Positions 35,351 through 46,903 of a DNA stretch of 64,000 bases are shown one piece after another. How positions within the stretch are numbered: the stretch's first letter is position 1; each line of letters begins with the position of its first letter. This DNA is from Cercis canadensis (taxonomy: Eukaryota; Streptophyta; Magnoliopsida; Fabales; Fabaceae): contig QAOA01000562.1 in assembly GCA_003255065.1 (NCBI GenBank), forward strand, positions 599,232 through 663,231, written 5' to 3'. Below the pieces are notes generated by a model, which searched no databases, had not been told where the DNA came from, and worked only from the letters and a program-made list of their open reading frames with translations. Made by a program: the position numbers and the translations under genes.

Positions 35351-36919
35351 ATGGTAAAGTCACTCTCTTTTACTATTATTCTGCAACTTATGGTTATTTT
35401 CTGGTTGATTCCTCCCCTTATTTTGATGAAATTTTGATGTCATGTGATCATGCTGTGTAATTCTTATGGGGTTTTGTTCAGGCCATTGAAATCCCATTGA
35501 GTCTTCTCACTCTGTAACCCAAAGGGATTCTGTGTAATTCTTATGCTTTTATGTCTATTATTGACATTGATTTATTCATATTACAATTATTGGTTATGGG
35601 AATTTGTTTGAACATCAGTAACTTCAGTTGTCGGAGAGAAAAGTGTAGGGAAATGGTTTGAGCTGCATTTGTGTCGATGCAGAGACAATTTTCTGATTGA
35701 ACAAATTCGTATTTTACTGGTAAATAAGTCTATTACACTATTGCTATGTTTAATTGCATCAATAATTATTCTATTTACACACAAGTCTTCGTTCCAATAA
35801 AATTTTCCCCCATTCTTTTTTATTTCTGCATCATCCTTTTTTTCTGAAAAAAATTCTGATTGTTAATGGCCCTTGAAAGAGATTTTCACTTGAAATGAAC
35901 CTAGCTTGCATTTTTATAGATGAGACAGATATGAAGCTCCATCCCATCGCTAAACCCATAGGAAAGAGCCTTTCTTTGTTATTTGTTTGATTATTCAGCA
36001 TGAAAGAACAAGTTATCTGTTCCCTTTGTATATATATTTCTCTTCTGTTTAGTGATATAGAATGGTATGTTCCATGTGCTGAAGTTGAATTGTCCAGTGC
36101 TTCTTGTGCTTTGAGAACATTTTGTAGGGTTAATAGTTTATTGCATATATCCTCTTATTTTTCCAAAACTTGTGTTCCAAATTTGTGCACTGGTTGATGT
36201 GCTTTTGGTGCTGCTTTCTTTCTCTACCAAGTAGTAAGCAGAACTATTTATCACTTGTGGTAATATGTTGTTGTTGTGTTCATTGTAACTTGGATTTGAT
36301 AGACAACTTCAAGGCGCCTAGCAGACAGGAAAGTTGCAAGGTTTCAGAGGAACATTACAAAGAGGGGTTCAGAAGGCTCATCTAAGAAAGGATATGCCTA
36401 CCCTGTTGGCCCTATTGTACTTGGCTTCTTTGTCTTTGTCGTTGTCGGATCATGTATGCTCTTTGCCTCCTTTACTACATTATATGCTTTTATAGCTTTA
36501 ATTTGTTTTCTTGATATCACAAACCTTGGTGTGTAGTTGTGGTGAGACATGATTGAAAGCTACAAAGGTTTGCCTACATTCATGTGGCCCTAATCTTTTA
36601 CTAAAACTTGTGCACTGTCTTCCCCTTTTCCCTCTATGTTCCTGATTTTGATACTTATTAGAAATAGAACTTATCAGCCATATTTATTATATTGAATATC
36701 CTGCTTCTTATATGACATTAACCTAGATATGCTGAACTAAATTGGATATTTTAGTTGCTAATCATGAAGAAATTCTCTGGTTTTAAGTAAATGATCTATA
36801 TTGTGTAAATTTTTAATAATATCTCCGCTTTCTACTTGATAAAGATCTAACTCTCATCTTTTTCATTGGCAGCTCTGTTTCAGATCATTAGGACTGCTAC
36901 AAGTCGTGGAATGGCCTAA
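35351..36919 (+). CDS. Stress-associated ER protein (SERP/RAMP4 type)
   Basis: Three coding pieces: 35351-35353 (the ATG alone), 36303-36453 and 36873-36919, joined in frame to 66 residues, MTTSRRLADRKV ... TATSRGMA. The join is supported by donor ATG|GTAAAG, acceptor TTGATAG|ACA, donor T|GTATGC and acceptor TTGGCAG|CT. RAMP4/SERP proteins are tail-anchored ER membrane proteins that associate with the Sec61 translocon and protect nascent membrane proteins under stress. The cytosolic basic N-terminal half (RRLADRKVARFQRNITKRG) and the C-terminal hydrophobic span (VGPIVLGFFVFVVVGSSLFQII) are clear. Length is the family norm. The coding part of the first exon being only the start codon explains why the first frame is too short to notice. 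Confidence 0.9.
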
Positions 36920-37367
36920 AACAAGAAAAATGGGTATATGGAGAAAATACGTTAGTTATCTTAGGTCAACAGTATGTTGATATAAACTGAGATGAGTAAC
37001 AGCTTTTCTTATCTAATAAATAAATACCTCGTGTTATGCCTATTCCAATTGATTGATTGATTGATTGAACACTTAAAAATACAAATCCAAAATTTGAGGT
37101 ATATTCCTTTCTTTTTAGCTCGTGGTTCATATAATATTCCGAGCCATCTAAATTGGGTGAATTGATTTTGAGACCTCATTCATGTGCTTATGTGCACAAT
37201 ATACAAAGAGGAAGAATTTATTCTTACATGTTTCAGAGACAATCTCCAACTTCCGAAACAGCATGCTATACTGACAACAAAAATGCTTCATAGACTCTGA
37301 AAAGACGGTGACAAGGACCAAAATTAAGAAAAGAAATACTCAACAAGGAAAAGGGGATTGAGCTGTT
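36920..37367. other. Spacer between convergent genes
   Basis: Short shared 3' region of the SERP gene (plus) and the coiled-coil gene (minus). A small 'attgattgattgattg' repeat lies near 37050. No other feature seen. Confidence 0.6.
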
Positions 37368-39399
37368 CTATATATATTTATGGTTGATTCGACTTGCATA
37401 GGTCAATTTGCTCTCATCTGATCTTCGACTTGCTTTAGTTGCCATGCTCCTCGTGTTCGAATTCTGGCAACAGTCAGAACTCTTTGACAACTTTCTGTAG
37501 TAGGCGCTAAAATCAATTTCATGGCAAACTTCTGCATCGTCTTCAGATAAACTCTCATCATGCAGAGACTCAGAGCCCATCCCCTCAAATTCCTGCAGGA
37601 AATATGAGAAACTTATTTTAGAGAGACAAGTGAAAGAGAAGGTAGTCACAGAAACAGTTGTACAACACAAAGCCTTTAAAATGTTTAATTACCCTGGATC
37701 TTGACTTGGCATTGCAGGGTGTTAAACAAGGGTTTAGATCCTTGAGAAGTAGATCGTCTAAACTGCCTGGGGTTGTCAGGTCCTCAGAACTAAATTCCTG
37801 CACAAGTTGTTGAGCAGATTAAACATAAATATTGAACCGGAGAATTTATATCAGTGAATAGGAGTTGGCTACTGTGATCTAAAATTCAATATCCAATTAC
37901 TAATTTTAGTTGCACTCTCACTACGGACTTACCCAAGAGTTAGAAGTATCTTCACGGGCATGTGTTGGTGTTCTTGGAGAATTGCCATGACCTTGCAGGC
38001 ATGCTTTTGCTGAATGCTTATCAGCCTTGACCTATTCAAGCAATTAATTAAATATCAACAATAAACCCATGAGGAGAAAAAAGCAATGAAGATCATTAGT
38101 AACCATATATCGAAGAGTCTAGTTGAGATTGAGGATAGAGTTTTGGAAAGTTTATGCAGATTGCATTGCTGTAAACGATGAACATGTATAACCATTTGAA
38201 TTGCTATATTTTTCATCTCAATAGTGTTCTTCAAGCCAACAGATTGAATCACAATCAAAATGAATTTCAATGACTGTTGTATGCTCTCTATGTAAGGATG
38301 TAAGTTATACCTCTGCAAGATCCGCCGCAAGGCTTTGGAGCTGACCTGTGAGTGAAGAGACCTGCTTCTGTAGAGCTGGAATGACTTGTTTTGCCTGCTT
38401 CAGCTCAGAACCTTGCTTCTCTAGAAGTTCTTGAAGTTGAGAATTCATAACATCTGGAAACAGTATTGCACTCTTAAGTGATTTGATTTCTTCTCTTTGC
38501 TTCAAGCACAAATCCTTCAGCTTCTCCACCTGCAAAACCAATAAAAGCAGCGACTTATGGCACAAGACTAATTTGTCAACATCAAATTGAAACCTCCTTT
38601 TGCTTTAAATAAATATGATCATCAGGAAAATTAACGCAATCTCAATTGCCAAATTAAGTAGATTGCTTCGGTACTCCAACTGGGTAAACACTTTGACTCT
38701 AAATCACCACTTGTTCAAAAATCAATTTTCATTCTAATTTGAAATATGAAAATGCTTACATCAACAAAAATCAGAAGCTCTGCTAAGTAAGACTGGAATT
38801 GGATATCCCATTTTCTCATCAAGTTAAAACTGAAACCTGAACTTTGCGAAAATACTTACTTCTTTGTTCTTCTCCTCGAGCATCAACTTAAGGTCAGCAA
38901 CCTCCATCTCCTGCTCCTTGTTGGCACTCAAAAGCTCCCTCTCACTCCTCAGTACCATAGCCAGCGTCCTGGCGTTCCCCTTCACCTCAGTCAAAGCCTT
39001 AACCTCCTTCTTCTCTGACGACCCCTTTCCGAACAGCTTCTTCTGCAATGCCGAGAAACCCGTAGCCCTCCTCGCATTCTTCTTCAAATCCTCAGCAATC
39101 AAATCCGACGGAATTATTAGACCCGCCCGATTACCCGACTTGGGTTTGATGATGGATTTCTTCTCCATTAGCTTCTTGACCATTGTAGTCAAGTTCGGGT
39201 CAGCTTTAGTCTTGGTCATGGTTTGACCTAAATCGGAAGGTTTAGCTTTGACAAGGGCACGAGAAGAAGAGGAACCAGCGGGTACACAGGATTTGGGTTT
39301 GAACTCAGAGGAAGAAGACAGGTCTGAGAAGTGAGAGGAAGTTGAGGAGCGTGAATCGTAGGAGCTGTACCGTGAAGAGGATTTCATTAGAGACGCCAT
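37368..39399 (-). CDS. Plant-specific coiled-coil protein, unknown function
   Basis: Five coding exons (39399-38860, 38529-38311, 38031-37933, 37797-37693, 37592-37368) join in frame to 395 residues. The first ~75 residues are Ser-rich (SSSRYSSYDSRSSTSSHF); then a basic segment (MVKKLMEKKSIIKPKSG, SALQKKLFGKG); then a coiled coil of about residues 150-255 (ANKEQEMEVADLKLMLEEKNKE, QLQELLEKQGSELKQAKQ); then an acidic/Ser-rich tail. All introns are GT-AG with phase 0, which makes the model solid. No membrane span or signal peptide. It belongs to a plant family often labelled only 'myosin-like' or 'USO1-like' because of the coiled coil; I do not assign a function. A cytoskeletal or scaffold role would fit the coiled coil but is unproven. 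Confidence 0.85.
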
Positions 39400-40381
39400 T
39401 TGAGGGCAGAAATTGGCGTCCTTGGGTTTCAGAATGAAAGTGAGTGAGTGAGAGACAGGACTTGAATGATTGCAGAGCAGCGTTTGTTCTTTTTTGCTTT
39501 TGAGGAAGAAGAGGGAGATGAGGTTTAAATTTAAGATTAATGTTCTGATTGAGGACACGTGGCGGATGATTGGCGACCTTTTGCCGCTGTCCAAATTCAA
39601 ATTTTCACGTGACCGGCGCGGGCTCTGTTTTGATCAATTTGGAAATTAATAACAACATATCAAATGGATGACAAATTATTGATTTTTTATTTTATTTTAT
39701 TATATTAAGAAGGTACGTGATATTTTTTTGGTATGATAGTATAAGAATTATTGATGTAAAAAGTAATTAATTTTGATTGCTAAAAATAAATAATCAAAAT
39801 TAAATGTTTTTACATAAATATTATCATGTTGTTACATCATAAAGATACGACATATTTCCATAATATGTGAGGAACTTTTTTTTTCTCAAAAAAAAAAGTA
39901 AAATCGCTAATAATATTAATAATCAGACTATAATTACTAAAAGGCAGCCCGTTAAATTGGATTTCATGTCTTAAGAATTTCTTTAACTTTAAAAGATAAT
40001 TACATGACTCTTTGAACTGTTGTTTGGTTTAATAAATTACTGGTTAAGAATTTAGTATACATTTACCGTCCAAAGATATGACATCCACACTTGAAAAGGG
40101 TAAATGGATGCATAGGAAGGAGAAAAAATGCATCTATTGAATGAAACAAAAGGTGAATGGCTCAATACTACTCCAAAAGGAAACAAAAACAAACGAAGAA
40201 TTGCTATTTATAAATGGAAACTATAGCAAGAGCAAACTTTTGCAGAATTGGTCACACGGTTGCCGTCTTCTATCTCTCCACTTGCTGCCACACAGTCAAT
40301 TGTTCCTTAGATATAGTATATACTATATATAAGAGGACAAAATAACCATCCAGATCCAGCTTCCAAGCTGTGATTCCAAAA
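39400..40381. other. Intergenic, upstream of the coiled-coil gene
   Basis: 39400-39600 is the likely promoter and leader of the coiled-coil gene, with CACGTGGCG near 39557. The remainder is AT-rich with a possible decayed repeat at 39660-39860. The sequence stops being unique at the copia 5' LTR (40382). Confidence 0.55.
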
Positions 40382-40700
40382 TGTTAGACTATGAGATTTT
40401 TTTAAAGTACTCTAAGCTAAGAAAATATCTTATTTTGTTTATGTATTAAATCTGCTATTCTATCTTGTTAGTTGTAGATGAATGGTAATGTTTGTTTTGT
40501 GAGAAAAAATTTGTCAGATTTGGTATGGACCAAAACTTGCTCTTATTGTAGCTTAAACCAACTATATATTGTTGGTATTTTGTATATATAGCAGCAGAAT
40601 GAATGAAACCCGTTCATACCATTTTTGCTACATTTTAAGACTTCTTTTACCTTGTTTTGGGCTATTTTTCTACTATTCCTCATCCTCTGATTGTGTAACA
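40382..40700 (+). repeat. 5' LTR of the copia element
   Basis: Starts TGTTAG, ends GTAACA, directly followed by the PBS TGGTATCAGAAC. Contains a promoter-like 'tgtatatatagc' near 40580. Confidence 0.92.
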
Positions 40701-40802
40701 TGGTATCAGAACTCTAAAGTTCTTTAAGGACTGTGAGTAAAAGAGAGAAAACCAACAAGGCTTCCCCTCCTAAGAAAACCTTCAAACACCAAAGAAAAAT
40801 CC

Positions 40803-43800
40803 ATGGCTTCAAGTAGCTTCTCTACTCCTACTCTTTCATCTTTCACAGGTGAAAATTATCCAATCTAGGCTGTGAAGATGAAGGCATACCTTAGAACATT
40901 TGACTTGTGGGAAATAGTAAAGACAGGAGAACAACTAGTTCCTCTACATTAAAATCTCATTATAGCTAAAATGAAGCAGCATAGAGAGAAGTGTGCCAAA
41001 GAATATAAAGCATTGGTAGCTATTCATTCATCTTTGATAGATGATATTTTTGCTAGAATCATGTATTATGAGACAGTAAAGCTAGCTTGGGACAAACTTA
41101 AAGAGGAGTTTCAAGGTAGTGACAAAATTAGGTAGATGCAAATGCTCAACTTGAGAAGAGAGTTTGAGCTATTGAAGATGAAGGAGTCATAGACTATCAA
41201 GGAGTTTGTGGACAGACTCATGAAGATAGTGAACTAGCTAAGGCTGCTTGGTAAACAACTCACTAAGCAGAGGATAATGGACAAGGTTCTCATCAGTGTG
41301 CCAGAGAGGTTTGAGTCAAAAATCTCCTCTCTAGAACTTGTAAAATATTTATCTCAGTTGATAGTAACTGAGGTAGCGAGTGTCTTCTAAGGCTTAGAGC
41401 AAAGAAGGGCATTAAGGCAAGATGAGTCTATTGAAGGTGCTTTTCAAGCAAAGTTGAAGGAAAAGCAAGCTAGCAATAGTGGAGGAAAGAAGTAATCTAG
41501 TGAGAAGAAGGAGAAAGAGAAGAAAATGAGAGATAGTAGCAAAGGAGCAACTGGGAAAGGTAAGTATCCCACTTGCCCTCATTGGAAGAAGAAAAACCAT
41601 AATGAAAAATTTTGTTGGTTTTGGCCAAATGTGAGATGCAGAGCTTGTAACCAGCTTGACCATGTTGAAAAAGTCTGTAAGAACAAAGGAAACCAGCAGG
41701 GACAACAAATACAAGTTGCAGAAAATTATGAGCAAGGTGAAGAAAAACTCTTTGCTGCAACTTGTTATGCTGCAAACAGTGGCAAGAATACTTGATTAAT
41801 TGATAGTGGCTGCACAAGTCACATGACTCATGATGTTAGCATTTTTAAGGAGCTTGATGACACTTACATCTCCAAGGTGAAGATAGGCAATGAAGAGTAT
41901 GTAGAAGTCAAAGAAAAATGTGTTGTTGTTGTTGAGACACCTCCAAGTATAAAGCTCATGTTTGATGTTCTTTTTGTGCCTGACATTGGCCAAAATTTGC
42001 TAAGTGTAGCACAAATGCTAGAAAGACACTACACCTTGCATTTTTAGGATATGTTATGCATTATATTTGACCCCTCTGGTTGTGAGTTGATGACTGTTGA
42101 AATGAAAAACAAAAGTTTTTCTAGTTGAGTGGAAACAAGTTAGTAACCATGCTAACTCTTGTGTTGAATATGACTCAGTTTTATGGCATAAAAGACTTGG
42201 CTATTTCAGCTACTCTACTTTAAAACATATGCATTTAAGTGAATTAGTGTTAAACTTGCCTGCCATTGAAGATAATGTTGAAGTGTGTGATGTTTGCCAA
42301 TATGAAAAATAAGCATGATTACCATTTTCAGATAGGTACTTGGAAAGCTTATGAAAAGTTGCAATTTATTCACTCTTATGTATGTGGCCCTATGAGTATT
42401 TCATCTCTAAATGGTAGTAGATACTTTTTGTTATTTATTAATGACTTCTTTAGATGGTGTTGGGTGTATTTCTTAAAACAAAAATCTGAAGTTCTGGATG
42501 TTTTCAAAAAATTTAAAGCTATGGTTGAGAAGTAAATTGGCTGCCATGTTAAAATACTTAGATCAGATAATGGAACTGAGTATACTTCTAGGGAATTCAA
42601 AGCATTTTGTGAGAAAGAAGGAATTCAACATCAACTAACTGTTCCTTACACTCCTCAACAAAATGGATTGAGTGAAAGGAAAAACAGATCAATAATGGAA
42701 ATGACCATATGTCTTTTGTTTGAGAAGGGTTTGCCTAAAAGTTTTTGGGCTAAGGCAGTTAATACCTCAGTATACTTGTTGAATTTGTTACCTACCAGAA
42801 TTTTAAAAGGCAAAACTCCTTATGAAGTTTGGCATGAAACCAAGCCATCAGTTGAGCATCTCAAAATATTTAGTTGTGTGTGCTATGCACACGTGCCTGT
42901 AGAGAAGAGGACCAAACTTCATGAAAAGGCAGAAGCTAGAATTTTCTTAGGGTATAACAGTAGTATTAAAAGGTACAAAATATATAGCTTGAAGACAAAA
43001 AAAATTCTTGTTAGTAAAAATGTAAAATTTAATGAATTCTCCAAGTAGAATTGAGATAGAAATGAAGTTGAAATGAGTGATAAGAGTCACATTATTAGGG
43101 GAAATATATTTCAAAAATAAGATGTAACAAAAGAAGAGGTAGATGAAGATAATAGATAATTATGATGATATACCAGTAAGAGGAACCTTAGCTCTTGAAA
43201 AAATTTATGAAAGATGAAATATAGCTTCATTGGAACCTAAAGGCTATAAGGAGGCAACAAGCAAAAATGATTGGGAAGTTGTAATGCTGGAGGAGATAAA
43301 CATGATTGAGAAAAATAGAACTTGGACACTTGTTGACAAACCTCAAAATCATAAAGTTCTTGGTGTTAAGTGAGTTTATAGAACCAAACTTAATCCGGAT
43401 GGCTATGTAAACAAATTTAAAGCAAGACTTGTTGTGAAAGGCTACTTTCAGCAATATGGAGTTGATTTCTCAAAAACATTTGCTCAAGTAGCAATGCATG
43501 ACATTATCAGACTTCTAATGGTTTTAGCAGCAAAATTGAGTCGAAAAATTTACCATTTTGATGTGAAATCTGCATTTTTAAATGGGTTGCTAAAAGAAGA
43601 TACTTTTGTTGAACAACCAGAAGGTTTTCTAGTTCCAGGAAGTGAAGACAAAATGTACAAGCTTCACAAATCTCTTTATGCCTTGAAACAGGTTCCAAGA
43701 GCTTGGTACAACAAAATTGATTCCTACTTGCTGCAACAAGGATTCAAAAGAAGTGAGAGTGAAGCAACTTCGTATGTGAAGAAAGCTGGAATTGAAGCTG

Positions 43801-44700
43801 ATATGATTATGTCTCTTTATGTTGATGATTTGTTAGTCACAAGTGGAGATTCTTTGAAGCAATTCAAGCTGAATATGGAGTAGGAGTTTGAAATATCTGA
43901 TTTAGGTGAAATGAAGTTTTTCCTTGGAATATAATTGAATAATGGGATGCTGGAATTTTCATTTCACAGAAAAAATATTGTTGGGAACTTTTAAAGAAGT
44001 TTCATATGGAGAAATCAAAGCATGTGTCTACTCCTCTTGTTGTGAATCAGAAGTTATCAAATAATGATGAAGATAACAAAGTTGATGCCTCACTATATAG
44101 AAGCATAATTGAAAGCCTACTGTATTTATCTATTACCAAACCAAATGTAATGTTCTCTGCAAGTTTGCTTTCAAGATTCATGCACTCATCAAGTCAAGTT
44201 CATATGGGTGTAGCCAAAAGAGTTCTTAGGTACATAAAGGGAACTACTGATTTTGGTTTGTGGTATTTAAAGAATGAAAGTAATAAGCTTGAAGGCTATG
44301 TAGACAGTGACCATGGAGTAAGTGTAGATGATGCCAAAAGCACTTCAGGTTATTGTTTTTCATTTGGTAGTGGTGTTTTCTCATGGAATTCAAATAAACA
44401 GGAAGTTGTGGCCTAATCAAGTGCTACTAATCAAGCCATTTGGCTCATGAAGCTGAGTATATGCCAGCAGCAAGTGCTACTAATCAAGTCATTTGGCTCA
44501 GAAAAATCCTAGCTTATTTGGAGCAACACCAGAATGAAGCTACTACAATTTGGGTTGACAACAAATCAGCCATTGCCATTGTCAAAAATCTTGTGCAGCA
44601 TGGCAGAACTAAACACATAAATATCAAGTTTCATGTAGTTAGAGAATATGAAAGACTCGGTAAAGTTAATCTGGTGCATTGCAGTTCTGAAGACTAGATA
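40803..44700 (+). pseudogene. Degenerate copia gag-pol
   Basis: The coding region of the copia element. Gag begins with MASSSFSTPTLSSFTG and hits a stop within about 22 residues. The zinc knuckle has lost its second cysteine (CPHWKKKNH...C). The first integrase acid is replaced (HSYVCGPM where the family has an Asp), while SDNGTEY remains. The reverse transcriptase keeps the LYVDDLL active-site motif. RNase H is interrupted by a stop and a short local duplication near 44416-44502. No open frame covers even one full domain set, so it cannot make a working polyprotein. Confidence 0.9.
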
Positions 44701-44790
44701 ATAGACATCATGACCAAGGCTCTTCTTAGAGCCAGATTTAAATTACTAAGAGCAAAGCTTGGAGTCTTTAAGAAAAATCTTAAGGAAGAG

Positions 44791-45108
44791 TGTTAGATTA
44801 TGAGATTTTTTCTAAGTACTCTAAGCAAAGAAAATATCTTGTTTTGTTTATGCATAAAATCTACAAGCTATCTTGTTAGTTGTAGATGAGTGGTAATGCT
44901 TGTTTTGTGGGAAAAAATCTGTCAGGTTTGGTATGGACCAAAACCTGCCCTTACTGTAGCTTAAACCAACTATGTATTGTTGGTATTTTGTATATATAGC
45001 TGCAGAATGAATGAAACTCATTCATACCATTTCTACTACATTTTAAGACTTCTTTTACTTTGTTTTGTGCTGTTTTTCTTCTATTCCTCCTCCTCTGATT
45101 GTGTAACA
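44791..45108 (+). repeat. 3' LTR of the copia element
   Basis: Matches the 5' LTR along its length and ends GTAACA directly before the CAAAA target duplication. It lies 133 bp from the stop codon of the P450 gene on the opposite strand, so it may serve as or disturb that gene's 3' region. Confidence 0.92.
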
Positions 45109-45241
45109 CAAAACCATTCCTGTCAATCATAATCAAAAATAAAGAAAGAAAATAAACAGGCCAATCTACAGTTTACATGTAATTATAAAGCAGAGGAACC
45201 AGGCAGCGAACTGGGCAGAGTATGCTTCATATGTGAATGTG

Positions 45242-46903
45242 TCAGTTGCCATTATCATCAAGTGGAGGATAGTAACAAGTTGGAATCAAGTAGAGGTTGT
45301 TTTTCCTTCCAGCGGTAACTCCAAAGCCTTCAGTCATATCCAAGTCCTCCGATTTCATTCCATTTGGGAGTTCCCAGTCAAAGTGGTAAAGTAATCTAGC
45401 CAAAGGAAGCTCAATATTGGCTATACCAAATGAAATGCCAGGGCATATTCTCCTTCCTGCCCCGAAAGGGATGTACTCAAAGTAGCTACCTTTGAAATCA
45501 ATAGAACTGCCATGGAACCTCTCTGGTATAAAGCTCTCAGCATCATGCCAATGCTCTGGATCTCTTCCAAGCGCCCATGCATTTACTATGACTTGAGTCT
45601 TGATGGGTATTTCATAGCCATCGATTGTGCATGGTTCCCTGCATTCTCTTGGAAGCAACAAAGGAAGAGAAGGGTGTAACCTCAAGGTTTCTTTAATTAC
45701 TGACTTTAAGTAACTAAGTTGTTGCAGATCAGTCTCGTGGATTGTTTTCTTTCCTCCTAAAGCTTCTCTTATTTCAGCCTGCGCCTTCTTCCTCACTCTG
45801 ACATTTTTCATCATTTCTGACATAGCCCACTCTAATATTGTTGCTGAAGTTTCTGTTCCAGCAGCGAACATGTCCTGCATAAATGTTGGAAATATTTGCA
45901 GATAAATAAATAATTACAACAAGAACAACATGACGATTGCAAGTTCAATTCATCAGGATGTTATTATGAAATTTATGATAGATATACTAACCCATATTAT
46001 TGCTTTGATGTTGTTGTTTGTAATTGGGATGTCAAGGCTGCCACTCTTCTGGATCCGTAAGAGAACCTGAACAAGATTTTCCCCCTCTTCTTTACCATTG
46101 CCTTCTCTGTCTCTCATAAGCTTTTCTTGATTCTCTTTGATGATATCATCTAAGATTTTGTTTTTCTGCTTCTCTATCTTCTCCAATTTGGCTTTCGACG
46201 CAGTTATGAGATGAATAGGTTTTATTGATGGAAACATATCAGCCAAATCTAATCCTACGGACATTTCTACCAATTTTTTAAGCAAAGATATAAATTCATC
46301 TTGGTTCTTGGATCTCTTACCAAAAGCTGCCCTGCAAACTAATGCACTTACCAAAGACACAAGTTTTGTTGTAAGATTGATTGGGGAACCTACAGACAAC
46401 TTAGTTACTTCTATAAGCTTATCTACCTCATTTTCTCGAATAAAGGAGAAAGACTGAACCCTCTTGGTAGTTAGAAGCTCAATGGTGCATAACTTCCTCA
46501 TCTGTCTCCAGTAATCACCATATGGAGCAAAAGCAATGTCTGCTGTTCCATAGACCACAATTTTAGCAAAAAGATTTTGTGGCCTCTGTGCAAAAGCAAG
46601 GTCGTGTGTTTTCATTATCTCCTTGGCCATGTTGGGGGATGACACGACCACTGCAGAAATTTCACCCAGTTGTAGGTGCATCAGAGGCCCATATTTGTGA
46701 GCTAGCTCTCGGAGAGCATGGTGTGTAAGTGATCCTGCTGCTGCTAATTGGTGCAGGTTCCCTATAAGAGGTAGCTTCCATGGCCCTGGTGGCAGTTTAT
46801 GGACCAGATTCTTGGCTTTGGTTTTTTGCATGTAATTCTTTGCAAGCCATAGCAACAAAAAAAAGAAAAAAGGAGCAACTACCAAGGATGATTGGAAATC
46901 CAT
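45242..46903 (-). CDS. Cytochrome P450, CYP71D-like (P450 gene A, intact)
   Basis: Two exons, 46903-45992 and 45874-45242, joined in frame ([16 protein letters not shown]) give 514 residues, the usual length for the CYP71 family. An N-terminal membrane anchor ([15 protein letters not shown]) precedes the proline hinge LPPGPWKLP (37-45). The I-helix oxygen motif AGTETS (309-314), the K-helix ETLR (366-369), PERF (421-424) and the heme loop [10 protein letters not shown] with Cys448 are all present. P450s of this group are ER-bound monooxygenases using NADPH-P450 reductase, and often hydroxylate terpenes; the substrate cannot be read from sequence. It is the 3'-most member of an eight-copy minus-strand array and the only one of its subtype (with fragment B) in the window. 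Confidence 0.92.

Larger units (their letters stand above)
40382..45108 (+). mobile_element. Complete but dead Ty1/copia LTR retrotransposon
   Basis: 4727 bp. 5' LTR 40382-40700 (319 bp) and 3' LTR 44791-45108 (318 bp), both starting TGTTAGA and ending TGTAACA, differ at roughly 25-30 sites by eye. PBS TGGTATCAGAAC (initiator Met tRNA type) starts at 40701; a polypurine tract AAGGAAGAG precedes 44791. Target-site duplication CAAAA at 40377-40381 and 45109-45113 is perfect. Pieces in copia order on the plus strand: gag from 40803, zinc-knuckle-like segment near 41570, protease motif DSGCTSHMT near 41803, integrase about 42340-43050, reverse transcriptase with YVDD about 43370-43900, RNase H about 44290-44700. 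In-frame stops and frameshifts break it at many places, including inside gag soon after the start. Confidence 0.93.
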
